Positions 1 to 6,534 are shown, counted from the stretch's first letter. The stretch is 13,971 bases of DNA from Pseudomonadota bacterium (GCA_023422695.1 JAFAGN010000024.1:1-13971); one strand, 5' to 3'. Program-made: numbers and translations. The notes: a model not told the origin generated them from the sequence alone.

Positions 1-19
1 CCCTTCGACAGGCTCAGGG
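1..19. repeat. REP-like half site at the window edge
   Basis: The first 19 bases read CCCTTCGACAGGCTCAGGG, with self-complementary ends (CCCT/AGGG). The first 18 bases recur exactly, inverted, at 3703-3720. Compared with the right halves of the complete hairpin elements at 2493-2576 and 5843-5934, it differs by one base (CAGGCTC instead of CAAGCTC). It could be the right half of a complete element cut by the window edge, or a solitary copy; the window cannot decide. Confidence 0.75.
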
Positions 20-105
20 CTACGGTAATGGACGATCGAGCTGAACGGAACAGGCGCAAAAGGGCCGGGCAAACAGCTCGACTAATCTCTCGCCGTGCCG
101 ATCCC

Positions 106-133
106 CAGCTGTTGACATAGCTGTCAATAACTG
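106..133. promoter_or_regulatory. inverted repeat upstream of the MFS gene, possible operator
   Basis: CAGCTGTTGACA and TGTCAATAACTG are inverted arms separated by TAGC, with 10 of 12 positions complementary and a perfect TTGACA/TGTCAA core. The site lies 36 bp before the GTG start of the transporter. Its size and symmetry fit a dimeric TetR-, MarR- or GntR-type repressor site. The left arm contains TTGACA, which could itself be a -35 box, but no convincing -10 follows at 16-18 bp. No regulator gene is visible here, so the cognate protein is unknown. Confidence 0.4.
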
Positions 134-169
134 AAAGCCTGCTCGCCTCGGCATCGGGAGCATCGCATC

Positions 170-1504
170 GTGGCCAATACTGCCCCCGACCGGACCGAGG
201 CGTTGCGCCCGCGCACCGTGGCCGCCTACGCCGCCACGGCCGGGCCTACCGTCATCCTCGGCCTGCCGTTCAGCGTCTATCTGCCGCCCTATATTGCCGA
301 GGGCGGGGTGATCTCGGTCGCGCTGGTCGGGCTGCTGTTCTCGCTGACCACGATCTGGGACGGGGTGGTCGATCCGCTGATCGGGACGATGGTCGACCGT
401 GTCCGCACCGGGCTGGGCGCGCATCGCCGCTGGATGCTGCTCGCGCTGTTGCCGCTGGCGTCGCTGCTGCTCGCGCTGGTCACCGTCGGCGACCAGCTGC
501 CCTTTGCGGCGCTGTTCCTGATGATGGTGCTCTTTTACTCCAGCTTCAGCCTGTACGAGGTCGCGCAGCTGTCGTGGGGGTCGGCGCTCGTGCGCACGCC
601 GCAGGACAGCGCGCTGCTGTACGGGATGCGCGACTGGTTTGCGAAGGTGGCGCTGATCCTGGCCTTCGCGGCGCCCGCCGCGGCGCAGCTGCTGATCCCC
701 GGGGTCAGCCTGCAAGGGCGGATCATGGCCTATGCCAGCCTGTTCATGCTGATGGTGCCGATCGCCTTATATGCGATCCGGCTGGTCCCGCTGCGCGCCG
801 TGGTCGCCGAACCCGGGATCGGCTGGCGGCACGAAGTCCGCGTCTCGCTGGCCTATCCGCCGCTGATGCTGCTGCTCGGGGTGCAGTTCCTCAACAGCTT
901 CGCCTTTGGCTCGCTCACCTCGCTGTTTGTCTTTTTCGCCGCCGCGGTGCTCGATCTCGACAAGCAGAGCGCGCTGCTGCTGTTCGCCAGCTTCGTCGGC
1001 GGGGCGCTCGCGTCGCCGGTCTGGACCGTCCTGGCGCGCCGGTTTGGCAAGCCGCCGATGATGATGGCGATGGGATTGCTGATTTCCAGCCTGCTGGTCG
1101 CCACCTTGTTTCAACAGCCGGAGGGGATTGCGCAGGCGACCGGATTTTTGCTGATGCTCGGCACCGGTTTTGTCGGGCTGCTGTTCACCTATTCGATGCT
1201 CGCCGACCTGATCGCGCGCGATGCGAAGCGATGCGGCCGCAACCGCTCGGCGTTCCTGTTCGCGCTGCTCAACCTGATGCAGAAATTCGGCGTCGCTGCG
1301 GCGATTGCGGTCAGCTACCTGCTGCTCGACATCGTCGGCTTCGACCCGCAGCAGGGGGAGGCGGCGGCGCGCGAGCTCCATATGCTGTTCGCGCTCCAGC
1401 CGACTGCCAGCTGGATGATCATGGTCGCGCTGCTGATCGCGATGCGGCGCGCGCTGGCGCGCGAAGCCGACCCTGCACTTGCAATCGGTGCTGCGCGCCA
1501 GTAA
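170..1504 (+). CDS. MFS transporter, GPH (glycoside-pentoside-hexuronide):cation symporter type
   Basis: This 444-aa inner-membrane protein has about 12 hydrophobic segments. The loop after the second helix, residues 63-87, reads W-D-G-V-V-D-P-L-I-G, then D76, then G-L-G-A-H-R-R. This is the loop signature of the GPH/MFS_2 branch (MelB relatives), which couple uptake of a small, often sugar-like solute to a cation. The substrate cannot be read from sequence; in sphingomonads such proteins also sit in degradation clusters for other compounds. The start is GTG at 170, preceded by GGGAG at 156-160 with normal spacing; no ATG start fits the conserved N-terminus better. It appears to be a single-gene unit downstream of an operator-like inverted repeat. 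Assignment to the superfamily is firm, the substrate is unknown. Confidence 0.85.
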   Translation: MANTAPDRTEALRPRTVAAYAATAGPTVILGLPFSVYLPPYIAEGGVISVALVGLLFSLTTIWDGVVDPLIGTMVDRVRTGLGAHRRWMLLALLPLASLLLALVTVGDQLPFAALFLMMVLFYSSFSLYEVAQLSWGSALVRTPQDSALLYGMRDWFAKVALILAFAAPAAAQLLIPGVSLQGRIMAYASLFMLMVPIALYAIRLVPLRAVVAEPGIGWRHEVRVSLAYPPLMLLLGVQFLNSFAFGSLTSLFVFFAAAVLDLDKQSALLLFASFVGGALASPVWTVLARRFGKPPMMMAMGLLISSLLVATLFQQPEGIAQATGFLLMLGTGFVGLLFTYSMLADLIARDAKRCGRNRSAFLFALLNLMQKFGVAAAIAVSYLLLDIVGFDPQQGEAAARELHMLFALQPTASWMIMVALLIAMRRALAREADPALAIGAARQ

Positions 1505-1597
1505 AGGCCGCTTTCATTCGGACAGATGCGCCGTTTTCCTTCCGCCTTTCGCCGACATGCTCGGGGAGGGTGGGCGGAGTATTGCCCAAAAGCGCGC

Positions 1598-1626
1598 TTG
1601 ACGCGCGGGGCACGGCAACCCATCTG
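1598..1626 (+). promoter_or_regulatory. candidate promoter of secE-nusG
   Basis: TTGACG at 1598-1603 is a good -35 box. Seventeen bases later CATCTG (1621-1626) is a weak -10. The position, 37 bp before the secE start in the gap after the transporter gene, is where a promoter is expected, but the poor -10 keeps this tentative. Confidence 0.3.
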
Positions 1627-1662
1627 GCCCGAAGGATTAGTTTGTAGGACAGGACGATCGAC

Positions 1663-1860
1663 ATGGCGAAAACCAGCCCGGCTGAGTTCATCAATCAGGT
1701 GCGCGCCGAAGCCAAGAAGATCGTCTGGCCCACGGGGCGCGAGACGGTGCAGACGACGATCATGGTGCTGATCATGACGACGATCCTGTCGCTGTTCTTT
1801 TTCGGCGTCGACACGGTTTTCAACGCGATCGTCAGCTGGCTGACGTCGCTCGCGCGCTAA
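1663..1860 (+). CDS. secE: preprotein translocase subunit SecE
   Basis: SecE is the small essential subunit that clamps SecY in the SecYEG channel. The 65-aa product has the single-helix architecture normal outside enterobacteria (E. coli SecE has three helices). An amphipathic N-terminal segment ends in the family hallmark V-R-A-E-A-K-K-I-V-W-P-T (residues 13-24), and one transmembrane helix follows at about 33-57. Two AGGAC motifs at 1646-1655 supply the ribosome binding site. nusG follows 35 bp downstream, the usual bacterial pairing. Many alphaproteobacteria carry a tRNA-Trp gene just upstream of secE; none is present in the gap here. Confidence 0.97.
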   Translation: MAKTSPAEFINQVRAEAKKIVWPTGRETVQTTIMVLIMTTILSLFFFGVDTVFNAIVSWLTSLAR

Positions 1861-1895
1861 CGCCCGCGACTTTCACGAACAGGACACGGACACAC

Positions 1896-2432
1896 ATGGC
1901 GCGCTGGTACATCATTCACGCCTATTCGGGTTTCGAAAACAAGGTGCGCGATTCGGTGCTCGCCGAAGCCGAACGCATGGGTTTGACCGATTTTGTCGAA
2001 GCGGTCGAAGTGCCGGTTGAAACCGTCACCGAAGTCAAGCGCGGCAAAAAGGTGCAGGCCGAACGCAAATTCTTCCCCGGCTACGTCCTCGCCAAGCTGA
2101 CGATGACCGACGACATCTATCACCTGGTCAAGAATACGCCGAAGGTCACTGGCTTCCTGGGTTCGATGGGCAAGCCGCAGGCGATCAGCGAAGCCGAAGC
2201 GGCGCGCATCCTGAACAGCAAGGAAGAGGCTGCGGCCCGTCCGAAGCAGGAAATCCGCGTCGATTACGAAATCGGCGATCAGGTCAAGGTGCTCGACGGT
2301 CCCTTCGCCAGCTTCAATGGGCTGGTCGAGGAACTCGATTTCGAAAAGGCGCGCGTCAAGGTGTCGGTGTCGATCTTCGGCCGCGCGACCCCGGTCGAGC
2401 TCGACTTCGAACAGGTCGAACGGATGAAATAA
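1896..2432 (+). CDS. nusG: transcription termination/antitermination factor NusG
   Basis: NusG binds RNA polymerase through its N-terminal NGN domain, suppresses pausing, and links the polymerase to Rho or to ribosomal protein S10 through its C-terminal KOW domain. The 178-aa product matches the normal length (E. coli 181). The NGN domain begins R-W-Y-I-I-H-A-Y-S-G-F-E and contains F-F-P-G-Y-V-L and T-P-K-V-T-G-F-L-G. The KOW domain, from about residue 125, contains G-D-Q-V-K-V-L-D-G-P-F and ends in S-I-F-G-R-A-T-P-V-E-L-D-F. AGGA lies at 1881-1884 ahead of the ATG. It is co-oriented with secE. The usual next gene, rplK, is displaced by an intervening thioesterase gene. Confidence 0.98.
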   Translation: MARWYIIHAYSGFENKVRDSVLAEAERMGLTDFVEAVEVPVETVTEVKRGKKVQAERKFFPGYVLAKLTMTDDIYHLVKNTPKVTGFLGSMGKPQAISEAEAARILNSKEEAAARPKQEIRVDYEIGDQVKVLDGPFASFNGLVEELDFEKARVKVSVSIFGRATPVELDFEQVERMK

Positions 2433-2442
2433 TCAGCGTCGC

Positions 2443-2490
2443 CCCCGCGCAGGCGGGGCCGCCATCGGTCTGACCGAGCGTTAGTTTTTT
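2443..2490 (+). terminator. possible weak terminator after nusG
   Basis: Two hairpins follow the nusG stop. CCCCGC/GCGGGG has a GCAG loop (2443-2458), and TCGGT/ACCGA has a three-base loop (2465-2477). A run of six T follows at 2485-2490, but seven bases separate it from the second stem. The geometry is poor for an intrinsic terminator. The first hairpin resembles the short GC-rich hairpins common in sphingomonad intergenic regions. Whether transcription stops before the thioesterase gene is open. Confidence 0.3.
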
Positions 2491-2492
2491 AC

Positions 2493-2576
2493 CGTTCGTG
2501 CTGAGCTTGTCGAAGCACCGTCCTTCTTTGCGGCGCCGAAGAAAAGAGCGGCCCTTCGACAAGCTCAGGGCGAACG
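2493..2576. repeat. complete REP hairpin element, copy 1
   Basis: Two inverted REP halves, 2499-2517 (TGCTGAGCTTGTCGAAGCA) and 2552-2570 (CCCTTCGACAAGCTCAGGG), are flanked by complementary CGTTCG and CGAACG. The whole 84-bp unit folds into a long hairpin. It lies in the gap between nusG and the thioesterase gene and ends 20 bp before that gene's GTG. A second complete copy is at 5843-5934. Confidence 0.9.
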
Positions 2577-2596
2577 ACTGAGGGGTAGGGACTTTT

Positions 2597-3529
2597 GTGA
2601 CGACCACACTTACCCCTGATCAGATTGCCGCCCGCATCGATCGCGCCCGCGAAATTCAATCGACCTTTTCGCCCGAAAAGGTCGTCGGTGCGGTCACCCG
2701 GCTGTTCGATCTTGCCCCCGCCGATGAACCCGACGAGTTCACCTTCCCCGCCTTCACCAAGCCGACGCGTGATCGCATCTTTGGCGGCCAAGTGATTGCG
2801 CAAGCGTTGTTTGCGGCGGCGCGCACCGTCGATCCCGGCAAGTCGGCGCATTCGCTCCACGCTTATTTCCTGCGCGGCGGCGACGAGGCTAAGCCGCTGC
2901 ATTTCCGCGTTCACCGCGATTTCGACGGGCGCAGCTTCGCCAACCGCCGCGTCGTCGTGCGCCAGGACGGCAAGGTGATCTTCAACCTCACCGCCTCGTT
3001 CCACGCCCCCGAACCCGGCGCCGCGCATCAGGTGGCGATGCCCGACCTGCTGCCGCCTGACCAATGCGTCGAATTCACCGAAAATCTCGCGGCCGATCCC
3101 AATGTCAGCGATGCCCAGCTCGACCGCATGGCGCGCCTCCGCCCGTTCGAGATGCGCAGCTTCCGCCCGCCTTCGACCGAAAAGGCCTCGGCGCATTATC
3201 AATGGTACCGCCTCGCGGCGCCGATCGGCGATGATCCGCTGCTCCACCGCGCCTTTCTCGCTTATGCGTCGGATATGGGCCTGCTGTCCTCGTCGCTGCT
3301 CCCGCATGGTTACACCTGGTCGACCCCCGGCCTGTTTTCGACCAGCCTCGATCATGCGATGTGGTTCCATGACGATGTGCGCGTCGATCAATGGTTCGCC
3401 TATGTCATGGACAGCGACTGGACCGGCGGTGCGCGCGGCATCAACCGCGGGCTTGTCTATCGCCAGGACGGCACGCTGATCGCCTCGGTGATGCAGGAAG
3501 GTCTGCTGCGCCTGGTGCCGCAAGACTGA
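2597..3529 (+). CDS. tesB: acyl-CoA thioesterase II (TesB family)
   Basis: TesB-type enzymes hydrolyse medium- and long-chain acyl-CoA to free fatty acid and CoA in the cytoplasm. The 310-aa product is a double-hotdog protein, slightly longer than E. coli TesB (286 aa). Family landmarks are D-R-I-F-G-G-Q-V-I-A-Q-A in the first hotdog and S-L-D-H-A-M-W-F-H in the second. The catalytic trio known from E. coli TesB (Asp, Thr, Gln) corresponds to D252 in S-L-D-H, T276 in W-T-G-G-A-R-G and Q300 in M-Q-E-G-L-L-R; all are present. The start is GTG at 2597, with AGGGG/AGGG ahead of it. The gene sits between nusG and rplK, which are normally adjacent, and has REP sequences on both sides. Its link to the ribosomal block is probably positional rather than functional. 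Confidence 0.95.
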   Translation: MTTTLTPDQIAARIDRAREIQSTFSPEKVVGAVTRLFDLAPADEPDEFTFPAFTKPTRDRIFGGQVIAQALFAAARTVDPGKSAHSLHAYFLRGGDEAKPLHFRVHRDFDGRSFANRRVVVRQDGKVIFNLTASFHAPEPGAAHQVAMPDLLPPDQCVEFTENLAADPNVSDAQLDRMARLRPFEMRSFRPPSTEKASAHYQWYRLAAPIGDDPLLHRAFLAYASDMGLLSSSLLPHGYTWSTPGLFSTSLDHAMWFHDDVRVDQWFAYVMDSDWTGGARGINRGLVYRQDGTLIASVMQEGLLRLVPQD

Positions 3530-3745
3530 GACGCGTTTCCTCTCCCGGGGGGGAGGGGGAAGCGCCCAAAACCCTTGCCTCACCGCCCGTTTCCAGCTAA
3601 CGGCGCCGCTTCGCGTCAGATACGGGCGTGATTCCGCGCGGGAGGAGGGGGTGATGCCCTTCTGCTTGACCGCTTATTTTGAGTCACTTTCAACCGGCTT
3701 GTCCTGAGCCTGTCGAAGGGGGCAACAGAAAGACAGGAGGCCATC
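3530..3745. other. leader region between tesB and rplK
   Basis: These 216 bp carry no gene. They hold a C/G-rich near-palindrome right after the tesB stop (3540-3560) without a T-run, a possible -35 box TTGACC at 3666-3671 with no convincing -10, a solitary REP half site, and AGGAGG just before rplK. In many bacteria the L11 leader RNA is bound by L1 for autoregulation. I could not identify a clear L1-type stem here by eye, so that control is possible but not shown. Confidence 0.5.
3703..3720. repeat. solitary REP half site in the rplK leader
   Basis: CCTGAGCCTGTCGAAGGG is the exact inverse of bases 1-18 and has no partner half nearby. It ends 25 bp before the rplK start, so it would be transcribed in the leader of the L11-L1 message. 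It carries the CAGGCTC variant rather than the CAAGCTC variant of the paired elements. Confidence 0.8.
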
Positions 3746-4177
3746 ATGGCTAAGAAGATTAGCGGCTACATCAAGCTGCAGGTGCCCGCCGGCACCGCCA
3801 ACCCGTCGCCGCCCCTCGGGCCGGCACTCGGTCAGCGCGGCGTCAACATCATGGAATTCTGCAAGGCGTTCAACGCTGCGACGGATGGCATGGAAAAAGG
3901 CACCCCGACCCCGACCATCATCACCGTGTTCGCCGACAAGAGCTTTTCGTTCGTCACGAAAACCCCGCCGGCAACCTATCTGATCAAGAAGGCCGCGAAC
4001 CTGAAGTCGGGTTCGAAAGAGCCGGGCAAGATCAGCGGCGGCAAGATCGCCCGTTCGAAGCTGACCGAAATCGCCGAGATCAAGATGAAGGATCTCAACG
4101 CGAACGACCTGGAACAGGCGACGAAGATCATCGAGGGCAGCGCGCGCTCGATGGGCCTCGAAGTGACGGAGGGCTGA
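3746..4177 (+). CDS. rplK: 50S ribosomal protein L11
   Basis: L11 builds the stalk base of the large subunit, where it contacts the GTPase-associated rRNA, elongation factors and RelA. The 143-aa product has the normal length. The N-terminal domain begins with K-I-S-G-Y-I-K-L-Q-V-P-A-G and continues P-S-P-P-L-G-P-A-L-G-Q-R-G-V-N-I. The C-terminal RNA-binding domain includes G-S-K-E-P-G-K-I-S-G-G-K and ends R-S-M-G-L-E-V-T-E-G. A strong AGGAGG lies shortly upstream of the ATG. rplA follows after a 4-bp gap, so the pair is co-transcribed and probably translationally coupled. Confidence 0.98.
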   Translation: MAKKISGYIKLQVPAGTANPSPPLGPALGQRGVNIMEFCKAFNAATDGMEKGTPTPTIITVFADKSFSFVTKTPPATYLIKKAANLKSGSKEPGKISGGKIARSKLTEIAEIKMKDLNANDLEQATKIIEGSARSMGLEVTEG

Positions 4178-4181
4178 TCCG

Positions 4182-4880
4182 ATGGCAAAGCTGACCAAGA
4201 AGCAGAAGGCACTCGAAGGCAAGGTTGACAGCCTGAAGCTGCACACCGTCGACGAAGCGCTGAAGACCGTTCGCGAACTCGCTTCGGCCAAGTTCGACGA
4301 AACGCTCGAAATCGCCATGAACCTGGGCGTCGATCCGCGCCACGCCGACCAGATGGTCCGCGGCGTCGTGACGCTCCCCGCCGGGACCGGCAAGGACGTC
4401 AAGGTTGCCGTGTTCGCGCGCGGCGACAATGCCGACAAGGCGCTGGCCGCCGGCGCCGACAAGGTCGGTGCCGAAGACCTGATGGAAGACATGCTCGCGG
4501 GTAACCTCGACTATGGCCGCGTCATCGCGACGCCGGACATGATGGGCATCGTCGGCCGCCTGGGTAAGACGCTGGGTCCGAAAGGCCTGATGCCGAACCC
4601 GAAGCTGGGCACCGTGACCCCGAACGTCGCCGAAGCCGTGAAGGCCGCCAAGGGCGGTCAGATCGAATTCCGCGTCGAAAAGGTCGGGATCGTCCACGCC
4701 GGCCTCGGCAAGCTGTCGTTCGGCGAAGAAAAGCTCCGCCAGAACTTCGACGCGTTCGTCGACGCGATCGTCAAGGCCAAGCCGGCCGGTGCGAAGGGCA
4801 AATATGTCCGCAAGATCGCGCTGTCGTCGTCGATGGGCCCGGGCGTCAAGATCGACACCGCCGACGTCACCGGCGCCTGA
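4182..4880 (+). CDS. rplA: 50S ribosomal protein L1
   Basis: L1 forms the mobile L1 stalk that handles deacylated tRNA at the E site, and in many bacteria represses its own L11-L1 message. The 232-aa product has the usual length. It contains the L1 signature region, with G-R-L-G-K-T-L-G-P-K-G-L-M-P-N-P-K followed by G-T-V-T-P-N-V. The ribosome binding site GGAGGG lies inside the last codons of rplK. The gene ends 22 bp before a strong intrinsic terminator. rplJ-rplL, which usually follow in bacterial rif-region operons, are not in this window. Confidence 0.98.
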   Translation: MAKLTKKQKALEGKVDSLKLHTVDEALKTVRELASAKFDETLEIAMNLGVDPRHADQMVRGVVTLPAGTGKDVKVAVFARGDNADKALAAGADKVGAEDLMEDMLAGNLDYGRVIATPDMMGIVGRLGKTLGPKGLMPNPKLGTVTPNVAEAVKAAKGGQIEFRVEKVGIVHAGLGKLSFGEEKLRQNFDAFVDAIVKAKPAGAKGKYVRKIALSSSMGPGVKIDTADVTGA

Positions 4881-4902
4881 TTTCAGGCATCATGATTTAG
4901 GG

Positions 4903-4930
4903 AAGGGCCGGGGGAAACTCCGGCCCTTTT
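4903..4930 (+). terminator. intrinsic terminator after rplA
   Basis: AAGGGCCGG (4903-4911) pairs perfectly with CCGGCCCTT (4920-4928) around an eight-base loop, and the stem runs into TTTT at 4927-4930. This is a textbook rho-independent terminator 22 bp after the rplA stop. It marks the end of the L11-L1 transcript. Confidence 0.9.
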
Positions 4931-4972
4931 CTTATGGGCGATGGCGACCTTGGGGTGGGGCGCGGTCCTAAA

Positions 4973-5130
4973 CTCCTCTCCCCTTGAGGGAGAGGATAGC
5001 GCAGCTTGCTCCTTTAGGAGCTAGCGAAGCTTGGTGAGGGGGCCACCGTCAGCGGGCGCAAACCCCCTCTCAACTGCGGCTAGGCAGCTAGCTGCCAAGC
5101 CTTCGTATCTCTCCCTCAAGGGGAGAGAGG
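4973..5130. repeat. large palindromic intergenic element with 19-bp perfect terminal arms
   Basis: CTCTCCCCTTGAGGGAGAG at 4976-4994 is the exact reverse complement of 5109-5127. Between the arms lie GCTCC-TTTA-GGAGC (5008-5021), a G-run and C-run able to pair (5036-5042 with 5072-5076), and the perfect 14-bp palindrome GGCAGCTAGCTGCC (5083-5096). The unit could fold into a branched cruciform or RNA. It fills the gap between the rplA terminator and the end of ccmB on the opposite strand and encodes no plausible protein. It looks like a dispersed intergenic repeat of a different family from the REP elements, but no second copy is in the window. Confidence 0.75.
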
Positions 5131-5165
5131 AAGGATAGACCATGGCAGCAACCAATCGCCACCGT

Positions 5166-5813
5166 TCATTCCCTCAACCCCCGCATCGCCGCCCCCGCCG
5201 CAAACGGCCCGATCATCGTCAGCAGCAAACTCGTCGCCGCCAGCAATTTCATCGCCCCGCGGCCCGACGGGTCGAGCATCCCGGCGCCAAAGATCAGCAG
5301 CGGCACCGCCAGCGGCAGCACCAGCAGCCCGCCGATCGCGCTGCCGCCTTTCAGCCCCGCGGTCAGCGCCGCGCTCAGCACCGCGAGCGACGCCAGCGCC
5401 GGGACCGCAATCGCAATCCCTATCGTCAGCACCTCCACCCGCGTCGCATCCTGCGCCAGCAACGCCGCCGCGGGGAACAAGGCGATCATCAACGGCAGTC
5501 CGAACGCGATCGCGTGCGCCAAAATCTTCACCGCCGCGACCACCTCGTCGGCGATCCCGCGCACCGCCAGCTGGTCGAGTACCCCGGCGTCGCGGTCGGG
5601 CCGCACCAGCCGGTCGATCGGGAGCAGCGCTGCGAGCAAAGCCGCTACCCACACCATCCCGCCGCCCGCCCGACGTAGCAGCGGCGCATCGGGGCCAACG
5701 GCAAAGGGGAAGGCGGTCGCGACGAGCAGGAAAAACAGCACCGGCAGCCACAACGCCCCGCTGCCCCACGCTCGCCTGAGGTCGCGCCAGAACAGGGCGA
5801 GGAGGGTGGTCAT
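5166..5813 (-). CDS. ccmB: haem exporter permease CcmB (cytochrome c maturation)
   Basis: CcmB is the integral membrane subunit of the CcmABCD complex, which releases haem-loaded CcmE for c-type cytochrome assembly. The chosen ATG at 5813 gives M-T-T-L-L-A-L-F-W-R-D-L-R-R-A and 215 aa, matching the usual length of about 220 aa. About six hydrophobic helices follow, and the segment I-D-R-L-V-R-P-D-R-D-A-G-V-L-D-Q-L is typical of the first cytoplasmic loop. AGGA lies just upstream of this ATG. A longer in-frame start at 5897 is rejected because its extra codons are translated REP sequence. ccmA lies upstream on the same strand across a 136-bp gap; ccmC and ccmD are not in the window. Confidence 0.88.
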   Translation of the reverse strand: MTTLLALFWRDLRRAWGSGALWLPVLFFLLVATAFPFAVGPDAPLLRRAGGGMVWVAALLAALLPIDRLVRPDRDAGVLDQLAVRGIADEVVAAVKILAHAIAFGLPLMIALFPAAALLAQDATRVEVLTIGIAIAVPALASLAVLSAALTAGLKGGSAIGGLLVLPLAVPLLIFGAGMLDPSGRGAMKLLAATSLLLTMIGPFAAGAAMRGLRE

Positions 5814-5842
5814 GGCTGTCCTCTCCCACGCCCATAACCCCA

Positions 5843-5934
5843 AATCCGTTTGTGCTGAGCTTGTCGAAGCACCGTTCTTCTTTTCGGCGTCGAACAAAAG
5901 AACGGCCCTTCGACAAGCTCAGGGCAAACGGATT
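5843..5934. repeat. complete REP hairpin element, copy 2
   Basis: Outer arms AATCCGTTTG and CAAACGGATT enclose inverted REP halves at 5853-5871 (TGCT...AGCA ends) and 5906-5924 (CCCT...AGGG ends), the same core sequences as copy 1. An inner CCGTT/AACGG pair extends the hairpin. The element occupies most of the gap between ccmA and ccmB. Where copy 1 has CGTTCG/CGAACG, this copy has CGTTTG/CAAACG, so base pairing is kept despite the sequence change. Confidence 0.9.
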
Positions 5935-5949
5935 GAGGTGAAGGCATTG

Positions 5950-6534
5950 TCACGCCAGCACCCCCATCTCCAGCTCGGCCAAGTCAGGTACCGCCAGCGC
6001 AAAATGCGACGCCAGCAACACCGCTCCACCATTCGCCCGGTGCGCCGCCACCGCCGCCACCAGTCGCGCCTGCGCCGCGTCGTCCATGCCGTTCGCGGGT
6101 TCATCGAGCAGCCAGATCGGCGCCCCGCTCGCGATCACGCGCACCATCGCGGCGCGCTTGCGCTGCCCGGTCGACAGCATCGCCACCGGCACGTCGCTCA
6201 GCGGCGCCAGCGCCATCGCCGCCATCGCACGGTCGACCGCATGGCCATCGACCGTATCGACCCGCGCCCAGAAATCGAGCGCGCGGCGTAGCGGTAGCTC
6301 GGCGTCGAGCGCCGCCGCCTCGTCGATCAGCGCGATGCGCCCGCGGCGCTCGACCGCCCCCGCGGCGGGGCGCAAGAGTCCTGCGGCCAAACGGATCAGG
6401 CTCGACTTGCCCGCGCCATTCGGTCCGCGCAGCCACAGCGCCTCGCCGGGTGCTAGCGCCAGCGACAGATTTTCGAACAGCAGCCGGTCGCCGCGAACGC
6501 ACGCCACTCCATCAAGCTGCAAAAGCGCACTCAC
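5950..6534 (-). CDS. ccmA: haem exporter ATP-binding protein CcmA (cytochrome c maturation)
   Basis: CcmA is the ATPase of the CcmABCD complex. From the GTG at 6534 the product is 194 aa, close to the family size (E. coli 207). It shows Walker A G-P-N-G-A-G-K-S (37-44), the ABC signature L-S-T-G-Q (120-124), Walker B I-W-L-L-D-E-P (140-146) and the switch histidine H177. The usual Q-loop position reads L-I-D-E with no glutamine; CcmA proteins are variable there. The GTG start is chosen because it overlaps the stop of the upstream peptidase gene (GTGA), which implies translational coupling. A longer frame reaching 6648 only reads through that gene. ccmB follows after a REP element. Confidence 0.9.
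   Translation of the reverse strand: MSALLQLDGVACVRGDRLLFENLSLALAPGEALWLRGPNGAGKSSLIRLAAGLLRPAAGAVERRGRIALIDEAAALDAELPLRRALDFWARVDTVDGHAVDRAMAAMALAPLSDVPVAMLSTGQRKRAAMVRVIASGAPIWLLDEPANGMDDAAQARLVAAVAAHRANGGAVLLASHFALAVPDLAELEMGVLA

Noticed and set aside
20..715. Long minus-strand open frame across the transporter gene
   Set aside because: Its Arg/Gln/His-rich composition is the antisense shadow of GC-rich code, it overlaps a clear MFS gene and it shows no family motif.
574..1647. Second plus-strand frame of 357 codons inside the transporter
   Set aside because: Ala/Arg-rich out-of-frame reading of the MFS gene; no domain seen.
1505..1662. Possible tRNA-Trp gene upstream of secE, as in many alphaproteobacteria
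   Set aside because: No cloverleaf or CCA anticodon arm can be found in these 158 bp.
5142..5678. Plus-strand frame starting M-A-A-T-N-R-H-R
   Set aside because: Antisense to ccmB with His/Arg/Gln-rich low-complexity content typical of shadow frames.
5814..5897. N-terminal extension of CcmB from an ATG at 5897
   Set aside because: The extra residues are translated REP sequence; the ATG at 5813 has its own ribosome binding site and gives the normal CcmB length.
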